DNA of 57,351 nt, taken from Pseudobdellovibrionaceae bacterium (lineage in GTDB: Bacteria; Bdellovibrionota; Bdellovibrionia; Bdellovibrionales; Bdellovibrionaceae). Position numbers and translations under genes: made by a program. The stretch lies in assembly GCA_021731025.1 (NCBI GenBank), contig JAKFYD010000014.1, positions 1 to 57,351 on the forward strand, read 5' to 3'. Below the pieces are notes generated by a model. The model was not told the origin of the DNA. It saw nothing but the letters and a program-made list of their open reading frames with translations, and made no database searches. This document shows positions 34,121 to 43,546 of the stretch, piece by piece; positions within the stretch are counted from its first letter, which is position 1; every line of letters starts with the position of its first letter.

Positions 34121-35770
34121 CTATAAATAAAGCTCGGCTGTGGCCGGAGCTATAATATCTAACAAATTATTAAACGTACTTGCAACCTGTGTAGCGACTG
34201 TAGGTCCTTCAGGACTTTTCACTTCGCTGATCTCACCAGTGGGCTTATAACTGACCTTTATAGTGCCAAGCCCTGGTCTTGTCACTAAAGCTGGTTTTCC
34301 GTGGCGTTCTTCATATTCTATTTTGACAACTTTTTTAGCTTGGTCAGTGATAGTGGCCATACGACCGTGGTTATCATAAGTGATATTTATCTTTTGACCG
34401 TCAGAATTTGAAGCGAAAGTGAGGTTCGCCTTTTTATCATACTGAAACTGCGTCGTCTTCGTGCCGAGCATTTTACCTTTTTCGTTAAAGGCTTGCAGAA
34501 TCACTTTGCTGACTTTTTTAAATTCATTTTCGTATTCAAAAAGCATTTTTGCTAAAGCTGAAGCTTTTAATTTAACTAGACCATTAGGGAAATAGTCGTA
34601 AGAGATACGTTCAGTGTTTCGGCGAATCGAAATAGGTCGACCGAAAGTTTCATGGTAAGTGATATCGATGGTATTTTCGCCTTCTTTAGTCAGAACACGT
34701 TGAAGAGCGTAATCTCCGTTAGGAGTTTGCCGATGCCAAAATTCATAGCGATTATCAGCTGTAGTTTCTTTACCGCAGACTTTCTTCGCTGTTGACCAGA
34801 AATGACCAGCATCCTTCGGAGCAACTTCATAAGTGTAAGACTCGACACATTTGTCGCGATCAGTGAAGCCAATAACCCAGTCTTCTTTTTGATTATACTT
34901 AATTTGGATTGTTGTTTTGTCGTGGAAGGTCACTTTGGTCAGATTGTGAAGATCGTCATAATCGTAAGTGTTTGTTAAACCTAATGCATCTTTCGAAAAT
35001 GATAAATCATCTATGTTTGCAAATTTGTATTCTGTTTTAAGACCATTAGGTCCAACAACTTCTTTCACTTTTTTGTTAGGAAAATATTTAAAGCTTAAGC
35101 GTCGACCATTATTATCGCTCACTTCTTTAAGAAGATTTTTATCATATTCAAGTTTAAGCACATTGCTGTTCTTATCGTAAGCCGCCGTTAACTGACCTTG
35201 AAGAGAAAATCTTTGTTTCGTTCCATCAGGAAGAGTTCGCTCGTAGTAATTTTTTGTGTAAATAATATTTTCAACTTCTTTACCGTTGGCAAAAAATTTG
35301 GTTCCTTCTTTAATCGGAACTTTAATACCCATCTTGCCAGCAAGATTGCTTCGCATGTCATCGTACTCGATCAGCTCTACTCTGACCTTTTTATAGTATT
35401 CTTCAGTGCGAGGTTGGGTTTTATCTGCTCGCATTTTTGCGATGATTTTTTCAACTGTTTGTTCTACATCCTTGCGGTTCACTTCACGGGCAGAAAATAA
35501 AACTTCCGAACCTGCTCCACACTCTTTAACCTTTAAATTTCCTTCGGCGGTGATATCCAAAGAAGTTTCAAAGTTCGAACACCAGCCGAAACCAAACATT
35601 CCGTTGAACAAAGTTCTGCTGTTGTAAGTTCTTTCTAACTTCAAATCGTAACCAGCGCCGTTGACTTTCATATCTGTCCACGTGTTCGAGTAGTTCGCAT
35701 TCTTCATATCAACAACAGCAAAGGATTTGAGTGAAAATAATAAAATAAAAAGACCGTAATTCATTTTCAT
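34121..35770 (-). CDS. Secreted Rhs/YD-repeat protein (Bd0109-like)
   Basis: The 549-residue protein has a signal peptide (about 1-18) and an N-terminal DUF6531-like opening ('GYDLKLERTYNSRTLFNGMFGFGWCSNFE'). YD-type repeats fill most of the rest ('TYDNHGRMATITD', 'LEYDKNLLKEVSDNNGRRLSFKY'). It is far shorter than polymorphic Rhs toxins and has no toxin domain at the C-terminus. GAGAGG lies 9 bases before the ATG. By position it matches Bd0109, the partner of the hit protein. It is transcribed in the direction of the Tad genes and probably forms a periplasmic scaffold (inference). Confidence 0.82.
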   Translation of the reverse strand: MKMNYGLFILLFSLKSFAVVDMKNANYSNTWTDMKVNGAGYDLKLERTYNSRTLFNGMFGFGWCSNFETSLDITAEGNLKVKECGAGSEVLFSAREVNRKDVEQTVEKIIAKMRADKTQPRTEEYYKKVRVELIEYDDMRSNLAGKMGIKVPIKEGTKFFANGKEVENIIYTKNYYERTLPDGTKQRFSLQGQLTAAYDKNSNVLKLEYDKNLLKEVSDNNGRRLSFKYFPNKKVKEVVGPNGLKTEYKFANIDDLSFSKDALGLTNTYDYDDLHNLTKVTFHDKTTIQIKYNQKEDWVIGFTDRDKCVESYTYEVAPKDAGHFWSTAKKVCGKETTADNRYEFWHRQTPNGDYALQRVLTKEGENTIDITYHETFGRPISIRRNTERISYDYFPNGLVKLKASALAKMLFEYENEFKKVSKVILQAFNEKGKMLGTKTTQFQYDKKANLTFASNSDGQKINITYDNHGRMATITDQAKKVVKIEYEERHGKPALVTRPGLGTIKVSYKPTGEISEVKSPEGPTVATQVASTFNNLLDIIAPATAELYL

Positions 35771-35819
35771 TTTTCATAACCTCTCGTTCAGATTCGATTG
35801 ATGCTAATCTGGATGCAGA

Positions 35820-36695
35820 TCACACTTTTATTGTAACAACTTTTCTAATAACTATTCCACCAATAACCACCATGCCCGTCATAATGAAAAGAAGTATTAA
35901 GCCCAAGGTCGTGTTGAACATAGGGGCAATAAATGCCGGGTCGATCAGGAAGAAAACTCCCATCAAAACAAAGGGGATCATCGAGACGATCATTCCTTGA
36001 GTTACTCCTTGAGCGGTGAGTGCTTCGATCTTCTTTTCGACCTTTTGTCGTTCACGAATTGTAGAAACGATGGTTTCGAAAGTTTCGCCTAAATTTCCAC
36101 CTGTGGATTTTAAAATATTAATGGCCGTCACGAACATCTGCACATCAGGTCGAGGAATGCGTTGACCAAGGTCCAACAAAGCCTCTTCGAAACTTTGACC
36201 GAATTGATGTTGGGTAATCACTGTTTTAAATTCTTGGCTGATGGGGTTACCCATGATTTCCACAACTCTTTCCATAGACTGAGTTGCGTTGGATCCGCTC
36301 TTGATCCCGTTGGCCATAATGGTTAAGGCATCGACCATCTGGTTAGTGAAACGAGTGCAGCGTTGCTCGTAAAGTTTCTTCACAAGAATTAAAGGCAAAG
36401 ACCAACCTAAGAGGGTCACAACTACTCCGAAAATTAAACTGATGACGATGTTTGGTAAGAACAGAAGGAAAACCGCTCCACCAAGACCGAAGCTCATGAC
36501 CATCATTAAAATATTAATTCGTTTTTCATTAGCTTCGACATGCATCAGTTTCAGCAGACGTAAAATTTCTTGCTTTTGATTTAAACCCTTTTTTTGGACC
36601 AGCGCTGAAAAACGATCTGCAGAAAAATAAATGACAACAGCAACACAGATCCCAAATAAAAGGGCTAGTATTACTGGATTCGATAATATGGACAC
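35820..36695 (-). CDS. tadB: TadB-like pilus assembly platform protein
   Basis: The 291-residue inner-membrane protein has the T2SF domain (about 115-245, 'FTNQMVDALTIMANGIKSGSNATQSM') and hydrophobic segments at both ends, as TadB. The start is a GTG with AAGGAG 6 bases upstream. In Tad systems it holds the ATPase and moves pilin into the fibre. Most Tad loci carry a second paralogue, TadC; only one such gene is seen here. Confidence 0.85.
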   Translation of the reverse strand: MSILSNPVILALLFGICVAVVIYFSADRFSALVQKKGLNQKQEILRLLKLMHVEANEKRINILMMVMSFGLGGAVFLLFLPNIVISLIFGVVVTLLGWSLPLILVKKLYEQRCTRFTNQMVDALTIMANGIKSGSNATQSMERVVEIMGNPISQEFKTVITQHQFGQSFEEALLDLGQRIPRPDVQMFVTAINILKSTGGNLGETFETIVSTIRERQKVEKKIEALTAQGVTQGMIVSMIPFVLMGVFFLIDPAFIAPMFNTTLGLILLFIMTGMVVIGGIVIRKVVTIKV

Positions 36696-36705
36696 AGTCT
36701 ACTCC

Positions 36706-38877
36706 TTAACTGGTTTTTTTCAATGCAGCCGCATCTGGAGCCGGTGCTTTAGTTTCCGTTGAAAAAATTTCTCTGGGGATAACGACACCTTTATCACTGA
36801 GCTTTTGGATAAAGCTCGGTATAGTTCCTGTCGCTTGGAAAATCCCTTGAATACGACGATTCTTGTCGTATCCAGTTTCTTTAAATCTAAAAATTTCTGC
36901 CAGTGTGACGACATCGCCTTGCATGCCCCCAACTTCAGTGACACTTAAAACTTTTCGACTTCCATCAGAGAGTCGAGAAATTTGTACGATCAAATGGACT
37001 GCCGAAGCTACCTGTTCACGAATAGCTCGGACAGGCAAATCCATTCCAGCCATCATGCAAAGAGTTTCGATACGAGCAATGCATTCACGGGGATTGTTCG
37101 CATGAGTTGTCGTCATTGATCCATCATGACCTGTGTTCATAGCTTGAAGCATATCGAGGGCAGCTCCGTCGCGGCACTCTCCGACAACGATTCGGTCAGG
37201 CCGCATTCGCAGAGCATTTTTAATTAAATCTCGAATTGTGACAGCATTGGTTCCTTCCATTGAAGGAGGACGAGTTTCAAGTCGCACCACGTGATCTTGT
37301 TGCATTTGTAATTCGGCCGCGTCTTCCACAGTGATAATACGTTCATTGGATGGAATGAATGAAGACATCATATTCAGCAAAGTCGTTTTACCTGAACCAG
37401 TACCACCACTGATCACAATGTTCAGACCATTTTCTACACAGATGCGCAGGAAATCGATCATCTGTTTGCTCATGGAACCGTACTCGATGTATTTTTCGGG
37501 TTGCACTCCACCTTTTTTAAATTTTCGAATGGTCACTGCAGGACCGTCGATCGCTAGTGGTTCAATAACGGCATTAACCCGGCTGCCATCTTTCAAACGA
37601 GCATCCACGTAAGGAGATGAAGTATTAATTTGTCGGCCCAACGGGGTTACGATCCTTTCAATGATACGTCGAAGGTGATCATTGGAAGTGAAAGTCACAG
37701 GACTTTGTTGAACTTTTCCGCCTTTTTCCACGAAGATTTTTTTGGCTCCGTTGACCATGATCTCGGAAACTTGCGGGTCAGCCAGAAGATCTTCTAAGGG
37801 GCCTAGACCCAAAGATTCTTCTAAGACTTCCTTGATAACTTTCGCCCGTTCTTCCCTTTGCATATTTGGGGATTCGCGATCGATAACCACAGTGATTTCT
37901 TTTTTAGTTTTTTCACGCAGTTCAACTTGTTTGGATTCATCACCACGAGTTTCAGTTAAAAGCTTATTGAGATCAGCAGTCCTGATCAACTCCGAGTGAA
38001 CGCGAAGCTTTAATTGAGTTCGCGGATCGAGATCTTTTGAGTTGGCATTGGATGCAGCACTATTAGCCGTAGCAGAGGCCGATGTTGTCACAGGTGCTGG
38101 CTTTGGTTTCTGTAGAGATTTTAATCTTTGAAGAACTCCACCTGTTAATTTGCGAACGACATCGTAATAAGCTGCCGTGATCGGAGCTTTGGTCGATGAC
38201 AAAACAAAAGGAGTGAATTTTTGCAATGCTGCTGTTGTCGTTACATCGTCTTGGGGAATAACTCCAAGTACGGGCATCATCAATTGATTGGAAATGGCTT
38301 GAGGAGCTAAGCCTGACGGCGAAGCCTTATTAATAATTAGTTGAAACATATCTTTGGGAAAAGTTGCTGATAGCAATTCATTGATCAGTCTTTGAGTTTG
38401 GGTCACAACCAGAAGTTCGGGTGAGCTAACAATGAAAGCTCCTGTCGACTCCATAAGAATGGCTTGTTGTAAGGGTCCAATGTCATTTCCCAGATCGATT
38501 ACAATAAATCGAAAAGTCCGACTGAAAAATTCCAATTGTTTAAGAGCTAAATCGGGACTCACATCTAATTTCTCTTCGGGTCCACGAACCGCGCCAATGT
38601 AGGCTAAGCCTGAAGCGTGCATAGTTACAATCTGATTGATGTTCGTTGCATTCAAGGAAGCAGTTTGAGTAGCAATCTCGCGCAAAGTTTTAATGGGCTT
38701 TAAACCCATGATCACATTTTGATCGCCGACACTTTTTGAATCACCATCAATCAGCAAAACAGAGGATCGAAGTTCAGTCATTAAGGCACAAGCAAAGTTC
38801 GCCGCAAAAATACTTTTGCCGACTCCACCTTTACCACCAATAACACCGATCAATGTACAATTAGGATTTAATGCCAA
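36706..38877 (-). CDS. TadZ/CpaE-TadA/CpaF fusion: ParA-like domain plus secretion ATPase
   Basis: The protein has 723 residues from a TTG at 38877 that has GGAGG 5 bases upstream (the frame opens 4 codons earlier). Residues 8-250 form a MinD/ParA-like ATPase with the deviant Walker A motif GGKGGVGKS near residue 11. A 40-residue Ala/Ser/Pro linker follows. The C-terminal part (about 300-715) is a TadA/CpaF hexameric ATPase with Walker A 'GGTGSGKTT' near 492 and the Asp/His boxes '[14 protein letters not shown]' and 'TTTHANNP'. TadZ normally places the machine and TadA powers pilus growth; here both are one polypeptide. Confidence 0.9.
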   Translation of the reverse strand: MALNPNCTLIGVIGGKGGVGKSIFAANFACALMTELRSSVLLIDGDSKSVGDQNVIMGLKPIKTLREIATQTASLNATNINQIVTMHASGLAYIGAVRGPEEKLDVSPDLALKQLEFFSRTFRFIVIDLGNDIGPLQQAILMESTGAFIVSSPELLVVTQTQRLINELLSATFPKDMFQLIINKASPSGLAPQAISNQLMMPVLGVIPQDDVTTTAALQKFTPFVLSSTKAPITAAYYDVVRKLTGGVLQRLKSLQKPKPAPVTTSASATANSAASNANSKDLDPRTQLKLRVHSELIRTADLNKLLTETRGDESKQVELREKTKKEITVVIDRESPNMQREERAKVIKEVLEESLGLGPLEDLLADPQVSEIMVNGAKKIFVEKGGKVQQSPVTFTSNDHLRRIIERIVTPLGRQINTSSPYVDARLKDGSRVNAVIEPLAIDGPAVTIRKFKKGGVQPEKYIEYGSMSKQMIDFLRICVENGLNIVISGGTGSGKTTLLNMMSSFIPSNERIITVEDAAELQMQQDHVVRLETRPPSMEGTNAVTIRDLIKNALRMRPDRIVVGECRDGAALDMLQAMNTGHDGSMTTTHANNPRECIARIETLCMMAGMDLPVRAIREQVASAVHLIVQISRLSDGSRKVLSVTEVGGMQGDVVTLAEIFRFKETGYDKNRRIQGIFQATGTIPSFIQKLSDKGVVIPREIFSTETKAPAPDAAALKKTS

Positions 38878-38959
38878 AGAATCCTCCAATCACATCATCG
38901 GTAAATTTCACCGAAAAGTGAATAGACTTTGGTCACTGACGTGATGAAGAGGGTTCAAT

Positions 38960-40510
38960 TTATTCGCGAAGACGGAATTTTTTCTTCACTTGCTCGGAAC
39001 CTGCGCTGGCCGACGTTTTAATGATAGGAGTTACGAAGACAACGAACTGACTTTGGTCGCGTTGAAATTCTTTAGATGCATACAAGCTAATGATAGGATT
39101 TTTCGCTGCAGGATTTCGATTGTAACCCGTTGAAGTCGAGTTCTTAATCAATCCCCCAATAGCTGCGCTTTGACGATCCCGCACAGTCACTCGAGAGTTA
39201 ATGGTATTTTTCGATGTGATCGGTGCTCCGTTTGCGGCAGTTCCTAACATCGAAGAAATAGAGAAGCTCATGTCCATAGCCACACTGCCAGACTTTTCAC
39301 CCAGAATCACCGGAGTGATACCCGCTTGAATACCAACGTCAGTAAAGGCAGTTCCTTGAACGCCGTCACGGCCAATCACAGAATAAGGTTGCTGAGTCAC
39401 CTGAGAGATTTCGCCCTTTTTGCCGTCTTCGACGATAAGGCTTGTGCTCTCGAGCACGCGAGCATGACCATGTTGTTTCGCAGAATTTAATTTTGGCAAT
39501 AGACCGGAAACGATTCCTGTCAGCTGAGTGATAACTCCTCCACCTGAACCACCCGAAGTGATTGTCATTGAAGAATTATCTTCAAGAGTCGGAGTAAATT
39601 GGAAGCGGAAAGCCTTCGAGTAATCTTTTTTCAATTCAACATAGTGAACCACCAATTGCACCATCTTTGCGGGAGGTGCTGCTGGGGCTTCTTTAACAAC
39701 AATCAAATTCACGACGCCATCATTCACGGGCTTTTGATATTTAATTCCTTTTTCAGAACCAACGGCATCCACAACTACAGGAGGCAAATAAAGTTTCGCG
39801 ATAATTTCCGCTTTTTTCATTTCCTCTTCATTGTTAGCAAATCCTTCTAAAATAATTTTATTATCAATGGTGCGAACAGTGATTTCAGGATTGTTAATAT
39901 CCCGAGAGATAAATTCAGCAATCTTCTTTTGGGCAATAGGGCTGATAGTGACCATTGAAGTGGCTTGATCAGGGTAGTGAGCCACAACATTCAAAATACG
40001 ACTGAGATCTTTGGGTAAAAGAACCTGACCATCGACAACCACTTTATCGTTGGCTACCTTAATAGTGATGCCTTCGATGTCGACCAACAGGGCTCGCATT
40101 TCGCGAACAACTTTATCCAATTTGCTTTTTTTCACGTCGATACGGTATTCAGCGATAACACGGTCTTTATTTTTATCGTGAATAGTTAAAGTCGCAAAGC
40201 CTTCTGCTTTTGGCGTTAACTTTAAAATATTAAGTTCTACATTGCGTTCAGCATTAACAATATTACGGAAAGTTCCTTTGAAAACGACATTCGGTGGAAG
40301 TTTTGGCAATTTAATTGTTTCTTCGAAACCAACGGTTAAATTAATATACTTTTTACTGCGGAAATTAGAATTATTCGATTCACCAGCAGACTCTTCAGAA
40401 GAATCCGTTGCAGGAGCTACTAAACTTTCATTTTCAGCATGAGCAAAATGAAATGATAACAAGCTTGTCACTATCATTAGACTCGATAATTTCATATTAA
40501 GTCTCTTCAT
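38960..40510 (-). CDS. cpaC: Tad secretin CpaC/RcpA
   Basis: The 516-residue outer-membrane secretin starts at 40510, where GGGGGA lies just upstream; an ATG at 40531 overlaps the cpaB stop and is the alternative. It has a signal peptide (ending AHA), a pilus-assembly N-terminal domain, BON-like domains (about 140-260) and the secretin domain (about 320-490) with 'GVQGTAFTDVGIQAGITPV' and 'VTVRDRQSAAIGGLIK'. It forms the outer-membrane pore for the Flp pilus. Confidence 0.92.
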   Translation of the reverse strand: MKRLNMKLSSLMIVTSLLSFHFAHAENESLVAPATDSSEESAGESNNSNFRSKKYINLTVGFEETIKLPKLPPNVVFKGTFRNIVNAERNVELNILKLTPKAEGFATLTIHDKNKDRVIAEYRIDVKKSKLDKVVREMRALLVDIEGITIKVANDKVVVDGQVLLPKDLSRILNVVAHYPDQATSMVTISPIAQKKIAEFISRDINNPEITVRTIDNKIILEGFANNEEEMKKAEIIAKLYLPPVVVDAVGSEKGIKYQKPVNDGVVNLIVVKEAPAAPPAKMVQLVVHYVELKKDYSKAFRFQFTPTLEDNSSMTITSGGSGGGVITQLTGIVSGLLPKLNSAKQHGHARVLESTSLIVEDGKKGEISQVTQQPYSVIGRDGVQGTAFTDVGIQAGITPVILGEKSGSVAMDMSFSISSMLGTAANGAPITSKNTINSRVTVRDRQSAAIGGLIKNSTSTGYNRNPAAKNPIISLYASKEFQRDQSQFVVFVTPIIKTSASAGSEQVKKKFRLRE

Positions 40511-40527
40511 TTTTCCCCCTAAGGTGA

Positions 40528-41418
40528 TCATAATCTTTGAAACCCACCTGCTTTTCGCTGTGGTGGCTGCGGAATCTGAGGTCGCACTGGCAACTGCGGC
40601 ATCGCTGGTGCAGCTGCGGGTGGTGCATTAAGATCAACTACGGGTCTTCCCAAAACCGAATCCGACGTTGAAGTCGGAAGTCGCAACGGTTGCTGTCGGT
40701 CATTGGGATTTCGTAACGTGAAATAAAGATTCCCAGGGGACGTTGATAAAATATACACCAAATCCTGCGCCTGTTTCAGATCGGCTTCCACTGTAATTGT
40801 ACTATATTTTGTATCACCCGTCAGAGGGGTTTGAATGACATTTTTCCCAGATGAATCTAATTCCATCAGGCGGGGAAGATTGTTTACAATTGAGACACCC
40901 GTCGCTAAAACCACTACGTCTTGCATAAGATAGAAGGCTTCTCGTCGTTGGTTGACACCTTTTCCAGAATCCAAGGCAGCAATGATATCGACGCGATCAC
41001 CAGGACGAATCAGCTTAGCAACTCCGCGAACTTCGTCGACGGGAATAGCAACAGCTCTTTTGGTTGGAGCCACTTGCATCGAAATTCCTGTATCGGCTCC
41101 GGGAGTGTAAAGAAAATTTCGTAAAATCGGTTGATCTTTTTTAATGGGAATTGCGGTCACATTGCCCACAACATCTTCAGGATTATCAATTGAATTGGGT
41201 GCCATAAAATCTTTAGGAACACTGCGAGTTTCCAACATGGTTTCGTAAATGGTCGACATTTCGGGAATGTCTTCCTTGGCTACAACGATCACTTTCGTTG
41301 AACCATACTTTTTCATCAGAGCATCTTTATTTTCTTGAGAATAGCTATACAGTAAGAAAGCCGCAAAAACACCGGCGATCAAAGACAACCATAAATTTCG
41401 TCCTTCCGAGGACCCCAT
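40528..41418 (-). CDS. cpaB: Flp pilus assembly protein CpaB
   Basis: The 296-residue protein has one N-terminal membrane segment, a SAF-like domain ('VVVAKEDIPEMSTI', 'FMAPNSIDNPEDVVG', 'IKKDQPILRNFL') and an RcpC/CpaB domain ('VDEVRGVAKLIRPGDRVDIIAAL'), ending in a Pro/Ala/Gln-rich tail. GAGG lies before the ATG. It is a periplasmic partner of the CpaC secretin, which follows directly. Confidence 0.92.
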   Translation of the reverse strand: MGSSEGRNLWLSLIAGVFAAFLLYSYSQENKDALMKKYGSTKVIVVAKEDIPEMSTIYETMLETRSVPKDFMAPNSIDNPEDVVGNVTAIPIKKDQPILRNFLYTPGADTGISMQVAPTKRAVAIPVDEVRGVAKLIRPGDRVDIIAALDSGKGVNQRREAFYLMQDVVVLATGVSIVNNLPRLMELDSSGKNVIQTPLTGDTKYSTITVEADLKQAQDLVYILSTSPGNLYFTLRNPNDRQQPLRLPTSTSDSVLGRPVVDLNAPPAAAPAMPQLPVRPQIPQPPQRKAGGFQRL

Positions 41419-41433
41419 AAAAACCTCACACGA

Positions 41434-41964
41434 TTAAGGTTGGCAACTGGCCTTGATACAAATTCCATAAATGGGTCGCACCCAAACTGGAGCTGCACCG
41501 ATCAAGGTTCTGTTCCCATCATCCCTTATCGTAAAAATTTTATTATTATGTAGGTCTGATTCTGTATTTCGCATGTTTCTTTGCAGAGCCAGGACCTTAT
41601 CATCATTATCAACCCCGCCAAAGGGCTTGACGAAGGCAATACTTCGAGAAGTTGCGATCCAATTGTTAGAACTTCCTGGACGATTTTCCGAGGCTATCCC
41701 GTGAAACCGAAATCCATATCTGGTGTAATTTGAAATTTGTGTATCTGAAGTTCCTTCCCGAAGAAAGTAATTCAAATTACTTCGATGTCGAAAAGTTTCA
41801 AAAGCATAATTGCGAGCTGAAATTGAATTCAGTAATCCAGTTTGGATGACGCCGAAAAATCCCAGACTAAAGTTAAGTAACAAGGCGATGATGATCAGAA
41901 TTGGAATCATCTCCATCACGGCCATTCCCGAATTTCCCAATTTCATTCCACGTGATTTCAACAT
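41434..41964 (-). CDS. TadE/TadF-like minor pilin
   Basis: The 176-residue protein starts with a Gly-containing leader ('GNSGMAVMEMIPILIIIALLLNF') and a single hydrophobic helix, then an extracellular domain, with Cys near the end. This is the layout of TadE/TadF pseudopilins of Tad systems. It overlaps the upstream gene by 7 bases. Confidence 0.72.
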   Translation of the reverse strand: MLKSRGMKLGNSGMAVMEMIPILIIIALLLNFSLGFFGVIQTGLLNSISARNYAFETFRHRSNLNYFLREGTSDTQISNYTRYGFRFHGIASENRPGSSNNWIATSRSIAFVKPFGGVDNDDKVLALQRNMRNTESDLHNNKIFTIRDDGNRTLIGAAPVWVRPIYGICIKASCQP

Positions 41965-42611
41965 CCGTTGTCCTCCATGGGAAAATAGGCAGGATTATTC
42001 CCGCGGGAAGGATCAAGGACGCTGAAACGACGATCTAAATTTAAAATTGCGCCATAGCGATTAATATTTTTAAACTGTTCGCGACATTCTTTGGACGTGG
42101 GCTCGCGGAAAAGTAAACCCGTTACCCTGGCAGTAAAGGGTTTATCATCTTCACTGCTCTTTCCCAAGAAGGCGACTTTGAAATTTAAAATTTTTGCTGT
42201 GAATTCAAGTCTAACCCCCGTTTGAGGGACGCGGTTTTCATTATATTGATAATCACTTTGAAAATCATTGCCATTGATACCATTGCGAATGTCGGGTGCT
42301 TTTAATTCAAACCAACTTCCTGGGCGAAAGAGCAAACCTAGGATCGTTTTTTTTGTCAGATAATCATATTTATTGTTGGCGAGCATAATTTGTTTGTCGG
42401 AATCTTCATGGCCAGCCATATGGGCTCGCGAAACTGAAAAGGCTATATACTGAGCGATTTCAATCGTGCTGAAAGTGAAGCAGAGAGCAAAAAGCATCAT
42501 GGAAACTGTAATGCCCAAAATTAATGAGAATAAAAAATCTGCAGATAAAAATCCGCCATTGTTATTTAAACAAGAACTTCTTTTTTGAATTTTGTGAATC
42601 ACCCTATCCAT
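41958..42611 (-). CDS. Tad-associated pseudopilin-like protein
   Basis: The 217-residue protein has an N-terminal leader ('LNNNGGFLSADFLFSLILGITVSMMLFALCF') with a Gly-Gly-Phe that could be a prepilin-type cleavage site and one membrane helix. The rest is an extracellular domain with Cys residues near 180 and at the very end. AAGGA precedes the ATG. By place and layout it is a TadF/TadG-like component. Confidence 0.65.
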   Translation of the reverse strand: MDRVIHKIQKRSSCLNNNGGFLSADFLFSLILGITVSMMLFALCFTFSTIEIAQYIAFSVSRAHMAGHEDSDKQIMLANNKYDYLTKKTILGLLFRPGSWFELKAPDIRNGINGNDFQSDYQYNENRVPQTGVRLEFTAKILNFKVAFLGKSSEDDKPFTARVTGLLFREPTSKECREQFKNINRYGAILNLDRRFSVLDPSRGNNPAYFPMEDNGC

Positions 42612-42629
42612 AAGTGATTTCCTTTTTTG

Positions 42630-42899
42630 TTATTGGAAATCGAGCAGAGTCACGCCTCGATTGTGCGCCGTATTTGCATGACGCTTAAGCTGTTCGGGCG
42701 TGTTTTCGGCCCATATTCCTGCTTCGGTCATTGTCGCCACACGGGACCATGGTCCCTGTACGGCTTTTTCGATCACTTTTTTTTCGCGCAGATACTTTGT
42801 TCCCGCCATGAAAAGGCCAATGCTTAAAGTGACAAGCAGGACTGCTTCGATAACAAATTGGCCATGGCGATTTTGCAGCGGCGAAAAAGATTTTCTCAT
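42630..42899 (-). CDS. Small TadE-like pilin
   Basis: The ATG at 42899 overlaps the preceding stop (ATGA), so it is preferred over 42914. The product is 89 residues: a short basic leader with Gly ('RHGQFVIEAVLLVTLSIGLFM', Glu at the usual +5 position after Gly), one membrane helix and a small soluble tail. This is the TadE-type pseudopilin pattern. Confidence 0.68.
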   Translation of the reverse strand: MRKSFSPLQNRHGQFVIEAVLLVTLSIGLFMAGTKYLREKKVIEKAVQGPWSRVATMTEAGIWAENTPEQLKRHANTAHNRGVTLLDFQ

Positions 42900-43084
42900 T
42901 GAGCTTCGTCCCAACGATGAGATTTTCCCTGATGTTTAAAACCAGTGCCAGTTGCGAGATGCACTTCGACCCGTGCTCCAAGCCTAGGACCAGCTTCCTT
43001 AAAGGCATCCATGGGTGCGCTCGCAAAAAATTTGAGCCCAATACCAAAAATGCAAATCATCAGAAGAACGTATTCAATCGTCAT
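42896..43084 (-). CDS. Leaderless Flp-like small protein
   Basis: The 62-residue protein starts six bases after the flp stop, in the same frame. It begins 'MTIEYVLLMICIFGIG', which matches the mature end of Flp pilin (xxEY plus hydrophobic helix) but without a Lys-rich leader or Gly cleavage site. The tail (about 25-62) is basic and His-rich. It may be a minor pilin that needs no processing, or a duplicated, reduced pilin. Confidence 0.65.
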   Translation of the reverse strand: MTIEYVLLMICIFGIGLKFFASAPMDAFKEAGPRLGARVEVHLATGTGFKHQGKSHRWDEAQ

Positions 43085-43090
43085 AAAAGT

Positions 43091-43285
43091 TTATTGCCCA
43101 TCTGGCGTGAAGCTGTCCATCTGAGTGCCAATTTGGTCTGTTTTTCCAGTGATGGCTTGAATAATTCTACCTTTAAAAATGGTAACAAGCCCGATAACAA
43201 CAACTAACAAAAGAATGTATTCCACCATTCCTTGGCCCTTTTTATTACTTAATAAACTTTTTCTTTTTTTCGTTAGCTTTTTCAT
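43091..43285 (-). CDS. flp: Flp major pilin
   Basis: From the ATG at 43285, preceded by GGGAGGA, the prepilin has 64 residues: a Lys/Arg-rich leader, the type IVb cleavage motif G|QGMVEY and a 20-residue hydrophobic helix, then a short C-terminal region. Cleavage needs a TadV-type peptidase, not found in this window. It is the first gene of the Tad operon. Confidence 0.92.
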   Translation of the reverse strand: MKKLTKKRKSLLSNKKGQGMVEYILLLVVVIGLVTIFKGRIIQAITGKTDQIGTQMDSFTPDGQ

Positions 43286-43408
43286 AGTGTCCTCCCACAA
43301 TTCCATTATCGGCGAAAGTCCCATTTTTCGAGAGCGAATTTTTCAAAACTAGTGTTTCGTTTTGAGATTTTCGCAAAAAAAATGTTTAGACTTTAGTCAG
43401 ACAAATAT

Positions 43409-43437
43409 TTGACGGACAAAAGGACTGTCTGTAACTT
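43409..43437 (+). promoter_or_regulatory. Candidate promoter for a 24-residue peptide
   Basis: TTGACG (43409-43414), a 17-bp spacer and TAACTT (43432-43437). It overlaps an inverted repeat, ACTGTCT/AGACAGT at 43424-43430 and 43438-43444, that could be an operator. Confidence 0.4.
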
Positions 43438-43460
43438 AGACAGTGGAGGAGCTTTGTACT

Positions 43461-43535
43461 ATGAAAAAACAAATTATTATTCTGTATGCGATTTGTGTGG
43501 TGATTCTTTTTGCGGTCAATGTTTGGGTGAGCTAA
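43461..43535 (+). CDS. 24-residue membrane micropeptide
   Basis: An ATG with GGAGGAG 9 bases upstream opens a 24-codon frame ending in TAA at 43533. The peptide is two Lys followed by one hydrophobic segment (about residues 5-22), so a short single-span membrane peptide is predicted. It lies between the divergently read flp and the convergent hpt, in an otherwise empty gap. Strong ribosome site and gene-like spacing support it; the size makes it uncertain. Confidence 0.5.
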   Translation: MKKQIIILYAICVVILFAVNVWVS

Positions 43536-43546
43536 TTCGTTAAAGT

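Noticed and set aside
34121-35770. Polymorphic Rhs toxin with immunity gene
   Set aside because: The protein is short, has no C-terminal toxin domain or autoprotease motif, and is followed by a secreted protein rather than a cytoplasmic immunity protein.
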